Positions 12,966 through 23,730 of a stretch of 64,000 nucleotides of DNA are shown one piece after another. Under the pieces are notes generated by a model, which saw nothing but the letters and a program-made list of their open reading frames with translations, searched no databases and was not told the DNA's origin. The translations under genes were made by a program, and so were the position numbers. Numbering within the stretch: position 1 is the stretch's first letter; each line of letters begins with the position of its first letter. Source of the stretch: Liolophura sinensis (Eukaryota > Mollusca > Polyplacophora > Chitonida > Chitonidae); assembly GCF_032854445.1 (NCBI RefSeq), contig NC_088300.1, positions 32,593,608 to 32,657,607 of the forward strand, written 5' to 3'.

Positions 12966-15900
12966 TGCATCATTGATAAAATTCTGTATTAACATTGACC
13001 TCCTTAATAACTGCCTTCTGAGGATTTTTGATGAACTGCTACATTCTTCCCCAGCTGTTTGGAAAAGTAAAGATATGAATATATTGTTAATTAGATGGAC
13101 TAATCATGTAAAAAAAAGGGAAACTAAGTATTCTTGCTACAGTTACATGTAAAGAGCAGGCCAGGTATCCTAAACAATTAGGATGAATGACAGTATGTTG
13201 TGTAGTGCGTTGTTCATTGATGCTTTTGCAAGGAAAGTTTGTTGGGAAGCTGATGATATAGTATTGGTGTATTACATGGGAAGCATGGTTCATTTAGTTT
13301 GGAATCAAGTCCCCTTTGTGCAGGAAAAGGTACACCTTTTGTAGTCGACTTGTGGAGATAGACCAAGTGCTGGTCAACTCAGTATTCTTGGGCTGGTTTG
13401 GACTTTCTCCCTCTCTCTTTCTCTGGTCTATTTAAATTAGTGAGGGCTGTGAAAACTTTTTGCATTGGGACTGGCCAAGTACATACCAACTCTCTAAGAG
13501 ATGCCACCAGGTATTATATGACTGATATGAAGATTAAAGGAATGATCATCAATTATCATTAAATGAACTATTGAAAATTAACAATAAATGGATGCTTTAA
13601 GATTTTATCTTAATCTTTAAAGACCATGTTGATACTGTCTGTGGTACTGGCCAGTTTTATCCATAACCATTGTTTTGAACCTTAATGGATCTTTCAGTAT
13701 ATTCTACAAATATTACATACCCTTACAAAAACTTACATGCACTATTTCCTCCACCTTGTTGCATGTGAAAGAGCACCATTCAGTGGAATTTATGTGCATT
13801 ATTATTTTTATTTTGGAGATAGCAGTACATCGATAGGATTGGCCAATTTCAGGGCTTCACAAAAATTATGTTATCAGCCTACACAGAATAATGGCCTCAG
13901 AATATGCTTGAATAAAAAAACCTTGCTAACATTCAAAATGAATGCAAATCACAAAGGATTCAAGAATATATTCTTGTGAGAAATGTGATCAAAGTTAGAT
14001 TACACTAGTTCACCCTATAATGGTTTTCCCTTCTCTTAACACCAAACTTGTTATACTGTATTTCTTAGAATTCTAAGGCATTTTTGATCAGAAATAATGA
14101 AAATAGTAAGACATGACAGATGAAGAATTGTACATGTAGGTGTTATCAGATCTTTTCACTGTGTATTTCTAAAGCTATTAATCCTTCTATCTCACAGTGT
14201 TAACTTCTTGTCCTTCTCTACTGAACATGACTTCCATGTTGTTTGGTGTGTTTTTCTGCTGAGTCATCAAGCTTTGTACCTTCCTCCCCATTTTTCCTCT
14301 CTCTTCTCATCATTCACCTCATCTAGACAAAGCCTCATTGTGAATGAAGATGGCCTTCCTCATGACAGTAACCTTAGTGACCTGACAGGCAACAGGATGG
14401 CAGTTTCCTTGAAAGATGTCACATTTGGTGCTCCTAAATCAAAAGTGATCTTTTGCAGGGGTAAGTCGGAGAAATATTGCATTCCAATAGATTAAGAAAA
14501 GCAGCTGTGTTGTACTACTCAGGACCGTTGATAGTTTTGTTTTGTTTGTTGTCTCTTGTTAATGAACACATTTTGCCATATTATGAGAAAATAAAGAAAG
14601 AAATATTTTAAACCAAAGCATGGAAAATCTCCAAGCATTAAGTCTCCCCCTGAGATGTGTATGGTATGATGGACTACTGGCAGTTCTGTTCATCTCTTTT
14701 TTTTTGTTTCAGGATTATACATGGATTTCAAACAGAACACAAAAATACTAATCACGGGTGACAGTGGCTGTGGGAAGAGTTCATTACTGAGAGTGATAAA
14801 TGGCCTCTGGCCTGTCTTATCAGGTATTTCGAATGTGGCACGTATATATAATAATACTGGGTTATCGTGAAATTTTTTGTACATTATGGAGTGGTATTGG
14901 TAATGAGTCCATGTTGTGTTGTAAATCTTTATTGGATGAGACGCTGTGCCCTGTTCGTTATATAGTTCAATCTGTCCAAGGGCTTTCACCTCTCATATAC
15001 TTCTGCACACTTGAGATCCCCCCTTTCCTCTACAGTTGTCAGAAAGTTAACTATGAAAGTATGATATATAATGCATTTTTTCTGAACACTAGTCGGAAAG
15101 ATAAACTTTGATTTGGTTTTCCTAGGATCAGTGGAAAGGAAAGTTAGCTTAGGACCAAGAGGGCTGTTGATTTTACCTCAGGTACCATATTTCACTGATG
15201 GATCATTAAGAGAACAGGTAAGCCAGGTTACAGGACTCCTTTTGGTGTGTGAAGAAACATGGAAAATCTGATCACAGAAAGATAAGCGCTTGATAATTGT
15301 GAAAAAAAAAAACACATAAAGAACATAATGTATTATGTGAAGTTTTCTTATTATCTGCAAATGCATTAATATAGGGTAGAAAATCTCAGGTACATTTGTT
15401 TACTTACAGGTGATATATCCTCTAAAGATGACCAGCAGTGAATCAGGTAGGCACATACCCCGCACACATGCCCCACCCTTAACAGAAGTTATGGAAAACT
15501 CTCTGATTGGGGACGAATTAGGTTCAGCTATGGGTTTAAGTTTCAAAACTATCAACACTGCTGAAAATCCCCCCCCCCCTTCCCCTTCCCCTCCCCCCCC
15601 CCCCCTCCATGAGCTTGACTACAACCTAAAGTGCTGGAGGTTTGTCTGGTACTTGGTGGTGCGTGTTCCAGTTTGCTTCCCTTACGGAATTTCAGCCCAG
15701 TTCTTGGCTCTCATTAGACCTGATTGTCATAAGTGAAAGTCTCAAATACAATATGACACTTCATGTACACTTTTATACAATTGTTTACGGTATAATGTGT
15801 TTTCTTTGTGTCCAGTTTCAGGGGATGATTCAGTTATACAGGAAAACCTGGCCTTTGTAGGACTGTCTAGTTTGGTGGACAGAGTAGGTGGACTGGATGT

Positions 15901-17025
15901 AAAAGTGGACTGGAACTGGTAAAAAGGCAGTTGATTTTGTGATCAAGAGAGAGAGAGAAGAGTCTGTGTTTAAGATAAAGCTAAATCTGGATAAATCTAA
16001 ATAACTAAATCTAAATTTATTTGGCCCTTAACCAAAAGTGTTCTTGGGAAAGGATAACATTCCCATGAATAGTACAATGTGCAGTCATGGTTACAGCCTG
16101 GGTTTATTTTTATCCGGTGAAAATGCACACATGTGGGGAAAATGTCTTTTGACCTGAATTACATTTGTATGCACACTTTCTGGCGTATGTGTTTTGTGAA
16201 AGAAAACTGATACAGCATCTAGTAATGTCATTTTTCTTCCCCATTTCTTGAGAATAAATTGTGCTATGTCAGGTGCATGTCCATGACGTAAAGCTTTTTC
16301 AGTCTTTTCTTGTTGCCTATCATAGTGATAGCTAACAGTAGACCTGGTCAGCTGAGTATCTGTGCGCTGTGACTGCCAGAGATATCAGGTTGGGTGTTGT
16401 CAGAATAGCATTTCAGTGACACAGCACCCAGGATACATGCACACTGAAACTGGAACCTGCCTGCCAGCTACAAAAAAGGCACTGTAATGATATACATGTA
16501 CAAACCACCATATGACTGAAATTGGCATTAAACTTGAAACAAACAAAACTGCTTCCTTGTGATGTTTCTTTCAATGACTATCTTTTGTCATCCTCAGGTA
16601 TGATGAACTATCGCCAGGTGAAATGCAGAGGCTGTCCTTTGTACGATTGTTTTACCATAAACCACCGTTCGCAGGTATGCACTCAGAAGTTTAGCTTATC
16701 CATGATCAGGGAAGGTTTTTTTTGGGGGGGGGGGGAAGTGCTATGTACATGAAGATTTTGTTGTAGTATTAAGTGTACATATACAATTGCGTGCAGTGAT
16801 GATGAGTGTTTCAATTTTTTTTTTACAATATGAGTCTTTTTTGCTTCCAACAGAAAGTGTTCGTTATCCCCAGTAATGTACCAAAAATTCCTCTTCTGAT
16901 TTCGCCTGATACGACTTCTTCTGGCTGGCGGAGGGGTTTGACATGACAGTGCAGTAAATCATACATGAACATCTTATATTTACAGCTGTGATTTTCACCA
17001 CTATATTTGGCAGTAATAAATGCCA

Positions 17026-17073
<48 letters not shown>

Positions 17074-17278
17074 AGTGCTTGATGAGGCTACGAGTCAGAT
17101 AAGTCATAAGGCGGAAGGTGACATGTACAGGCGATGCTCAGACCTGGGGATATCTGTCCTCAGTGTGGGGCACAGAGAGAGCCTGCAGCGGTACCATGAT
17201 GTAGAGCTTCATCTAGACCAGGGAGGAACTTGGACTAGCGAGTATCTCCGAGAATCAGCCACGTCCGATGTAGTGTGA
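3360..17278 (+). CDS. ABCD4: ABCD4, ATP-binding cassette subfamily D member 4 (lysosomal cobalamin exporter family)
   Basis: Half-size ABC transporter. In vertebrates the family member works with LMBD1 to move vitamin B12 out of lysosomes. Sixteen coding exons join in phase: 3360-3478, 4815-4942, 6845-6984, 7377-7493, 7920-8045, 8307-8452, 9146-9267, 9660-9751, 11215-11322, 14327-14460, 14713-14823, 15126-15217, 15410-15446, 15816-15918, 16598-16674, 17076-17278 (stop TGA). They encode about 617 residues, close to the roughly 606 of human ABCD4. The order is an ABC_membrane_2 transmembrane half, then one nucleotide-binding domain. Diagnostic segments include [21 protein letters not shown] and [17 protein letters not shown]. 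The protein starts close to the first helix, as expected for ABCD4, which lacks the longer N-terminus of peroxisomal ABCD1-3. The start exon is not identified. An in-frame ATG at 3313 precedes the first exon, but a poly-T tract and TTTCAG just before 3360 suggest a splice acceptor instead. Confidence 0.96.
3902..4126 (+). mobile_element. tRNA-derived SINE, nearly complete, in ABCD4 intron
   Basis: Orientation is head first. It begins in the tRNA-like part (GCTAGCGCAGCGTAATGACC), has a B-box-like GTGAGTTCAAGTCC, and ends with CACCAATCAAATAAATAAAT. The extreme 5' end is missing compared with the copy at 49272-49532. Confidence 0.85.
4489..4753. mobile_element. MITE-like element, family D
   Basis: About 265 bp bounded by an imperfect inverted repeat of roughly 35 bp. 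The left end is GGCATGTCCCTTTGTG and the right end, reverse-complemented, GGCAATGTCCCTTTGTG; both continue into a GTTGTTGCTCT / GTTGTCACT-like stretch. No coding sequence. Only one copy is seen in the window. Confidence 0.5.
4943..6844 (+). other. ABCD4 intron 4943-6844
   Basis: A 1.9-kb intron with no recognisable gene. A less AT-rich stretch around 5640-5780 contains GGCGGCGGCG and several CpGs, but no open frame or known element was recognised. Around 6643-6680 lies what looks like one end of the family B MITE (AAAAGGTTGAAGAATTA). Confidence 0.4.
8552..8731 (+). mobile_element. tRNA-derived SINE, 5'-truncated, in ABCD4 intron
   Basis: Starts in the B-box region (AAGCCCAGCTCATGCT) and runs through the conserved body to an AATCAAACAAATAAATAAAT tail. 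More diverged than other copies. Confidence 0.8.
9812..9951 (+). mobile_element. SINE, 5'-truncated, with 13-bp target-site duplication
   Basis: Contains only the 3' half of the SINE and ends in a run of A. It is flanked by perfect copies of ATCATAGATCCCT at 9799-9811 and 9952-9964. Truncation plus a target-site duplication shows insertion by LINE-type retrotransposition. It lies in the ABCD4 intron only about 60 bp after exon 9660-9751. Confidence 0.93.
10430..10633. mobile_element. MITE-like element, family A, copy 2 (diverged)
   Basis: Shares the right end AAAGCGTTTCATGTATCCTTT and internal segments with the element at 457-738. Its left end (TTAAAGAGGGATCATGG) is degraded. About 205 bp, in an ABCD4 intron. 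Confidence 0.55.
11023..11144. repeat. 17-bp tandem repeat, about seven units
   Basis: Head-to-tail copies of AAAGGCTAACCTGCAAA with single-base variants (TCTGC, AGCTG, GCTAA). It ends about 70 bp before exon 11215-11322 of ABCD4. Confidence 0.9.
11706..11872 (-). mobile_element. SINE, 5'-truncated, in ABCD4 intron
   Basis: Reverse orientation. Reads TTGATTGGTGTTTTACGCCG, the conserved body, then stops in the region CAGACCTTCTCACTTACGGC. The tRNA-like head is missing. Confidence 0.88.
12812..12961. repeat. AT/GATA microsatellite
   Basis: About 150 bp of (TA)n broken by GATA units. Low-complexity DNA in the large ABCD4 intron 11323-14326. Apparent open frames here are artefacts of the repeat. 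Confidence 0.95.
13737..13945 (+). mobile_element. MITE-like element, family B, diverged copy
   Basis: Aligns by eye to the copies at 37119-37323 and 40574-40803. It shares GCATGTGAAAGAGCA, a TTTTGGAGA segment, GGGCTTCACAAAAATTATG and AGAATATGCTTGAATAAA. Terminal repeats are degraded. Confidence 0.55.
15570..15606. repeat. C-rich low-complexity tract
   Basis: Runs of C with few T, in the ABCD4 intron 15447-15815. No function can be assigned. Confidence 0.85.
17029..17071 (+). promoter_or_regulatory. 43-base poly-T forming the last ABCD4 acceptor tract
   Basis: An uninterrupted run of T is followed at once by GCAG and the final coding exon at 17076. It serves as the polypyrimidine tract. Length counted from the sequence; homopolymers this long are prone to assembly and slippage error. 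Confidence 0.85.
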
Positions 17279-18055
17279 CATGTCACCCACCACTGCTCAA
17301 ACATCTTCATCATTCCACTGTTGTATCAGGATGAACGTGTTGCCGTTTGTAATTCGAGTAGGGGTTGCCTCCCCCTAGTTGATTAATGAGGGGGATGGAA
17401 ACAGACTGTAGTGCTTTTGTAGAATATAAATGATGCCGTAAGTTTTATACAACATTGTTTTATTGTAGAAGAGGACATAAAGACATGGGATATGTTTATT
17501 TTATGTCAGAAAAAGAAAAAAAACCAAAAAAACAATGGATTGTTTCAATGAATTTTGTTTTGAAAGTGGATTTTAAAGCATTGACCTTGTAAAGTGTTGA
17601 GTGACCTCACCTTGTTTCAAACAGTGTGATGTCGGGTACAGGTAGGTGCTGATTCTACATCTACCTGGACCATTGCCAACAGGTCTAGACACAGAGCATT
17701 TTACGTCCACTTTGAACGTTTAACATGGTGTAATTCAAGTATGTTTTGCACCATTTTGGTTGACAAAGGTTCTTCTCATACACGAAGGTGTAAGATGTTC
17801 CAGAGAAAAAGCTTTAATATGTTCATTGCATTTGTTTTTGTATGCTACTATGCATTTTTACAGATGTATACATATACAAGTATTTTTATTAGTATTTTGT
17901 AGCAGTCACAGGTTTGTGCAGCATTATTTTAATAATTTTTTAAGACCTAATAGTTTTGAAATTATTATGTATTCTTAGGATTATCTTGCACAAAATGGAA
18001 ACAGTTCTCCGTGATGGCCTTTAATTGGAATACCACCGACATCAGTCCACAAGTA

Positions 18056-18188
18056 TTTATTTATTTCTTTATTTGATTGGTGTTTTACACCGTACTCAAG
18101 AATATTTCACTTACGACGGCGGTCAGCATTATGGTGGGTGGAAACTGGGCAGCCCGGGGGAAACCCACGACCATCCGCAGGTTGCTGA
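18056..18188 (-). mobile_element. SINE, 5'-truncated, with 13-bp target-site duplication
   Basis: Flanked by perfect copies of CAGTCCACAAGTA at 18043-18055 and 18189-18201. It holds the tail and body (TTGATTGGTGTTTTACACCG to CCGCAGGTTG) and lacks the tRNA head. It lies in the probable ABCD4 3' UTR. Confidence 0.93.
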
Positions 18189-18226
18189 CAGTCCACAAGT
18201 AACCTGGACTTGGGAGCGGCTTTGGG

Positions 18227-18548
18227 AGCGGTAGATCCAGGATCAATCCTGGGTCACGTCAAACCTAAGACTTTAAAAGAGGAAGTTGTAACGTCCTCGC
18301 TTGACGTTCAGCATGAAGAGGATAGTGCAACGACTGGTTGACCCGTATCAGTATAATGGCTCAGGCGGGGCGGCTTACTTATCTTCAGTATGTGGTCTCA
18401 GTGAAGCAGCACTAGATAAAAGAGCGATGGAAATCCATCCTGCAACAAGGACGTATTTTACATGCACCCTAAGGATTCCTTCATCGTCATATAACTGAGA
18501 AATTGTTGAGCACGACGTTAAACCTCAAGCACTCACTCACTCACTCAT
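18227..18548 (+). repeat. Interspersed repeat family with CACTCACT tail, copy 1
   Basis: About 320 bp, strongly similar to 21678-21996. Shared landmarks are GAGGAAGTTGTAAC, CGACTGGTTGACCCGTATCA, TCCTGCAACAAGGA and a tail of GTTGAGCACGACGTTAAACC followed by CACTCACTCACT. No coding capacity. Probably a SINE or other non-autonomous retroelement; class not assigned. Confidence 0.75.
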
Positions 18549-20129
18549 AAACACTACAGCACCCACATTTTCTAGAAATTTTGTTTCTGCCTAACCCATG
18601 ACACGCTGGCAAATGTCAAGGGAGGCTCCCACAACTGGAACATTGATTGTGGTGATTTACATGCCAGCTGGCCAGTATAGATACAACAGTATTTATGTGA
18701 AAATGACATCAATCTATATTACATAACATTATGTATCAGTGAAGAAGTTGAAGTTCTTTCAAGTTTAATAGTAATGGATGGTGCTTTGTGTGTGTGTCCA
18801 ACCAACACAGCTGGGAGGTGTCTTGCATGTGTAGGATAGTTGCCTACTATGTGTACCTGTCAATATTCATTCATTCACTCGTTTATTCATTTGGTTTCAG
18901 TGTATTACAAGGTACAGCAGGGCTAATCAGTGATTTTTTTGACTAATTTGTAACTTAATAGGTGCATTACACTGGGTAGAAAAGCTGTACTTTTTGTCAT
19001 TTTCATGTAGAATTGAACAGCGTGCATATTTACCTGGTATGCAGATATTGCTTGTTGAGGCCAAACTTTACCACTGAATGATATTTACCAGGTATCATAA
19101 TTTGATTATTAATCTGTGAACTGTTTCTGGAATAGTATAGACAGACAACATACTATACTTTTTATGTTACAAGGTTAAATGTTTATTATTGGCATTGTCA
19201 ATGGATGCTGTTTTCTTTGTTATGGAAGGCAAAGGTGTCTCAAGGACGTTTATTCTCTTGCTTTAACTCTGATGCCAAAATGTTTGCTTAATTTAGCAAT
19301 GTAAAAAGTTCTTAGTTTCTTGTGAATGTGCCCATAAGAAAAAAGAAAATAACCTCAAAAGTTGCCCACAAAAGTGTGTGATTATATAATAGCTTTATTC
19401 TTGTATGTTAAAGATTATTGCATTTGAAGTGCTATTGAATGTCGCACCAGTATGTGACCTGCTATTCTTTCACTTAGTGCATGCAGATTAACTGTGCAGA
19501 AAAGATGTAAAACAATTATGTAAAATACACTAGTGTTTGTTTTCATTTCGCCATAATTGCAAAATGCAGCCATAATCATTCACGTTGTTATTTTTTTCCA
19601 AATCAATTAATCAATTTAGCACTTTAATTTATACCCTTTCAGTAGTTTATTTCTGATTATACCTTTAGGCATGTGTTTAAGCATTGTCAGTAATTCAAAC
19701 TTAATGCTGTGTATTTTACATGTCGAATTTTTTGTACAAATTTCTAATCCTGAATTTCTGAAATGTTTGTCAGTGGTTATATACTGGGAGATTTGCCATG
19801 TACCTTGTGGCAATTTTCACCATCCTGGTTTCTCGAATCAAAAACCTGCGTGGCTATAGTGAACAAACAAAAAGCCTATACGAAAAAGTTACGAGTGTTA
19901 CATTTGGTGAAGGTCGCCCGGTATGGTGTAAGTGAAAGATTTCATTCTTCAGATCCCTGAACAGCAGTCAGGTAATTAAGACTAACTCGTTGTTGCACAC
20001 CAAATGTTGAGAAATCCAGCTATGTTTTACAATGAGAGAAGTCCAGTCTTCTGTGGAAAAGAAAATTTAAGGAAGCCAGATTTTTAAAAATCGTTCGATT
20101 GTGTATTTCGGAAATAAAAACATTTTAAA

Positions 20130-21318
20130 GTATCTTGTTTGGTTGTTTATTCTTTTCTCCCATCTTCAAGTTTCTGTGAAAACGGACGTAATAAAGCACG
20201 CTTGGTTGCATTCAAAGATACATTTTGGGCTGTGACGTTACATCACGAGCTTTGTACATAAGTATGAACATGGAGAGGTATACAGAATCTTTGAAAGAGT
20301 ACAGCGTGCAAATATGATCTTCATTCTATTATGGATAGACAACCAGGTGACAAGTCTGTCGATTATCTATATTGACAAGCTGTTGGACAAGTGTGACATT
20401 TACCACGTTCTTAGCAGGTGAAAATTCCTGAGCTGTAATTACGTTTCCGTTGACATAGAATTTGTAGAATTTGTGTTTACGCCGTAGCCAATATAAACCT
20501 TATGAACACCTATACATGTAGTTAGTTTCCCCCCAGCTATTAAGCTGGCGAGGTTTGGGATTTCCTATAAAACGCATTTGTCTTCAGCGCTATATATTGG
20601 CAATATAAAAACATACATTCCTGTGCCCATCGTCAACTATTGGACATTGTATGTTTAGGTCAATAAGGGCAATACTAATGTTTAAACGCAACGCTGAATT
20701 TGGTAGTAGGCCTGCATGTAGTTTTGTAAAGAGAAGCTGTCCTAACAGATGCCGCTGAATAGGGGTAAAATGCACGTGATGACGGAAAGGCTCCCGTAAA
20801 GGACCCCCTTGCAACTAGATAGGAAATCGTCCACCTTTGGTGCAGCATTGAGGTGTAATTTTTTCATGCTGAAAAACACCTAAACCTTACTTGAATATGA
20901 ATTACAATTACTGAAGAACGTGTGAAAACTTGAAGTGATGCGATTTATACTTTTTGTTTTACCAACAGACTAAGTAGGGTCAAATGCAGATTTTGCTATT
21001 TTGAGGTATTTTCCTGAGGGAATTCCCTTCATAATAAAATATGATTACGAAATATGAAACTAAAATCACTTCCACATATTTGGTGTCTAGATAGGGTGTA
21101 GTAAGCTATAGTCATATTTTTATAAATCGAAAAAAAAAAAATAATAATAATTTGGAATTTATATTCACCGTGATATTTCATGGATTCCAACGCTTTGTCA
21201 GCATTGGTCCAGTGGTGACATGCGTGCGTTGAAACTGTTTTGTTGAATAGGGTAACGCTCGATTCCTACAACTGCAGTAATTTATTTTTAGTGCTGAACA
21301 AAGTGAGGTAATTGAGGG
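20130..21318. other. Intergenic DNA, nothing recognised
   Basis: No exon, RNA gene or clear repeat seen. A short frame on - around 20814-20590 does not resemble a protein I can name. Confidence 0.4.
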
Positions 21319-21660
21319 GTTTTATTTATTTATTTATTTTATTTATTTGATTGATGCTTTACGCCGTACTTTAGAATATTTCTCTTATACGACAGCGGCC
21401 AGTATTATGTTGGGAAGAAACCGGGCAGAGCCCGGGGGAAACACACGACCATCCGCAGGTTGCTGCCAGAACTTTCCACGTACGGCGGGGTTGGTTTTAG
21501 ATTTCCCACCTAGTTGCTAAAACATATCCCTCCGCAGATTACAGGCAGATCTTTCTGTGTACAGCCGAAGAGGAAGTCAACATTAGCTGGACTTGAACTC
21601 ACCGCGGTCGCATTGGGGCAGGTTCCTGGGTCATTGTGCCGCGCTAGCATGCGAAGACAT
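21319..21660 (-). mobile_element. SINE copy, diverged, next to second repeat family
   Basis: Reverse orientation: (TTTA)n tail, TTGATTGATGCTTTACGCCG, conserved body, then a second part with GGACTTGAACTCACCGCGG and GGGTCATTGTGCCGCGCTAG (tRNA-like head). About 40 extra bases lie in the middle, where part of the SINE appears repeated or rearranged. Confidence 0.75.
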
Positions 21661-21677
21661 CGGCCACGGATTACGGA

Positions 21678-21996
21678 AGCGGTAGATCTCCAGGGGCAAC
21701 TTTGGATTGAGTCATACCTAGAACCTTAAAAGAGGAAGTTGTAACTTCCTCGCTTCGCGTTGAGTATGAAGGGGATAGTGTAACGACTGGTTGACCCGTA
21801 TCAGTATAATGGCTCGGGCGGCGCAGCTTACCTGCCTTCGGTAAGGCGTCTCAGTGAAGCAGCAATAGATGAAAGAGCCGTGGAAATTCGTCCTGCAACA
21901 AGGAGGCACATTACATGCACTCTAAGGACTCCTTCGTCGTTATATGACTGGATAATTGTTGAGTACCACGTTTAACCCCAAACACTCACTCACTCC
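21678..21996 (+). repeat. Interspersed repeat family with CACTCACT tail, copy 2
   Basis: Second copy of the family at 18227-18548, in the same orientation, again directly after a reverse-oriented SINE. Ends CCCAAACACTCACTCACTCC. Confidence 0.75.
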
Positions 21997-23479
21997 TTGT
22001 AGATTACGTCAAAAAATGGATGATGGGGTGACTGTTTCCTCCTCTAAACCCAAAGTTCGAACAGAAAATTTGATAGTCGCATCGTAAAACATAAATCACA
22101 GTATAGAAACTGAGGGGGAGGCGGCATATTTTTTAATCCCGTGAGGTTGCGCTAGTGTGAAGAAGGACTTCTAGCCATTGTTACCAAGAGTGGATTGTAG
22201 CGTAACGTCTTCACCGTTACAACGTATCAGTTTGTATCGTAACAACGTACTGTCTATATTGTGACATCATCATGATGAGCTCGGAAAGGAACATATGACG
22301 TCAGTAAAATAACGTCGAGGTTCTGCTTCCGGGCGCTTCCGTGAAGTTGAAGTTGTCATCATCTTTTTAAGTCCCAGGAATCAGTTGTCAACACCGACAT
22401 TCACGTACATGTAGCCTACATATCACACACCGAGTTAGGGAATGGTTTTGAATATTTTCACTTCAGTAAAACAAGGTCAAAATGCAAATTTTGTTGTTGT
22501 TGTTATTAACTTACCAATATTAATTCTTTTTTCCTAAACAGAGGACATTGTTTTGTCGCCGGTATTTATTCAGCGATTCACATCATAGGGCTAGAACCTC
22601 CAATGCACATGATTTCATACATGCATAGGCCTACATCAAGATTCACTCTACAACACAAACGGTATAACAGTGGATGGTCGGATATCCCACTATTGCATTC
22701 TACCACACACAATTTCCCCATAACATTGAAACTGGTATAAGTCTCATCACCGGCGTTAGATGATATAGGCCTACATTGACGTAAATGCGTGGTGCCGTAG
22801 CACGATCTCTTGTGTGCTACAGGTAACTTCTTCCCCATGATAGCGACATAGGGGGTTTGCTCCGTTGCCAACAGTAGCCAGTCAGAATACAGCTTCCTTG
22901 TAACCAATGGAGTGCTTTGTTGACAGAGGCAAACAGACACGAAGGTAAAACAGCACTAAGCAGTTCAACTCATGAACTTCACTGTTGAACGTATTAGCAG
23001 AATCCCCGCCTGTTTTGTTGACTTAATGGGCTGAGCTTTTGTACGAACGTCATCGGAGAGACAACAATGATCGTGTTATTTACAGAGATTTGTAAAAAAA
23101 AATTCAGGTTAACCCTTCCACCACATCACGATTAACAAAAAATTTATTTCCCACTCTATTATATGCATAAAATCAGTGGATTTTATACTTCACTATAAAA
23201 AGTCAGAGTTGAGTATATCCATTACTCCTCTTTCATGTTAACTCTTTGTGTATGCGCAACATAACCAGCTATGTCTACAGGCTTTGTTTCACCTGAACAT
23301 AATTGTTAGACATGATTTAGACAAATTGCACAAATTTTCCCCCTCAAGCAAAATCACTGACTTGTGGCAGAACTAGAATTTGGTTTCGTTTTCAGAATCA
23401 CAAACGCTGTCAGACTTTTATACGACGCACACTTCTCACTTACACAAATACAGTTTTACTTCTGAAACGGTGGCAATTG

Positions 23480-23487
23480 TATAAATA
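23480..23487 (+). promoter_or_regulatory. TATA-like box of the secreted-protein gene
   Basis: TATAAATA lies about 250 bp upstream of the ATG at 23731 with no other gene between. This predicts transcription start near 23510 and a 5' leader of about 220 bp. Assignment is by motif and position only. Confidence 0.5.
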
Positions 23488-23730
23488 GCCTCGTCAGCGA
23501 CAAGGCAGATATTCCACTGACGTGGTGTAATCTTGATAATGAATATTCACGAGCTCGAGCCAACTACCATGTTCCCCACTTTGTTGACTATAAGTCTACC
23601 CTGTGACTTGTCCCTTGAGCCAGTGTTAACCAACTACTCAGAAACAGACAGGAACGAAAAGAGCAGCTTTAGGGAGATTGTATTTATTGCGAAAGTATAC
23701 ACCTGTAACTGTTCACGTTAGTTCCCAAAA

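Larger units (their letters stand above)
14327..17278 (+). other. ABCD4: ABCD4 exons for the nucleotide-binding domain
   Basis: All core ABC ATPase motifs are intact. Walker [10 protein letters not shown] is in exon 14713-14823 and a Q-loop [17 protein letters not shown] is in 15126-15217. The signature LSPGEMQ is in 16598-16674. Walker B spans the next junction as FAVLDEATS, and the H-loop SVGHRES is in 17076-17278. The domain therefore looks catalytically competent. Confidence 0.95.
17279..20120 (+). other. ABCD4: Probable ABCD4 3' UTR with AATAAA at 20113-20118
   Basis: After the stop codon, the first canonical AATAAA on + that I find is at 20113-20118, suggesting a 3' UTR of up to 2.8 kb. 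It contains a SINE (18056-18188) and a second repeat family (18227-18548). An earlier non-canonical poly(A) site cannot be excluded. Confidence 0.45.

Noticed and set aside
12791-12973. Open frame of I/Y repeats
   Set aside because: Product of the AT/GATA microsatellite only.
16823-17107. Lysine-run frame on - overlapping the last ABCD4 acceptor
   Set aside because: Translation of the poly-T tract on the wrong strand.
20590-20814. 74-codon open frame on -, faintly like a retroelement tail
   Set aside because: Resemblance (LFTKLHAGLLPNSALRLN) is too weak and short to call a LINE fragment without a search.
22578-22940. 120-codon open frame on -
   Set aside because: Among the longest unexplained frames, but no recognisable motif, no splice or promoter context and ordinary AT-rich composition; likely chance.
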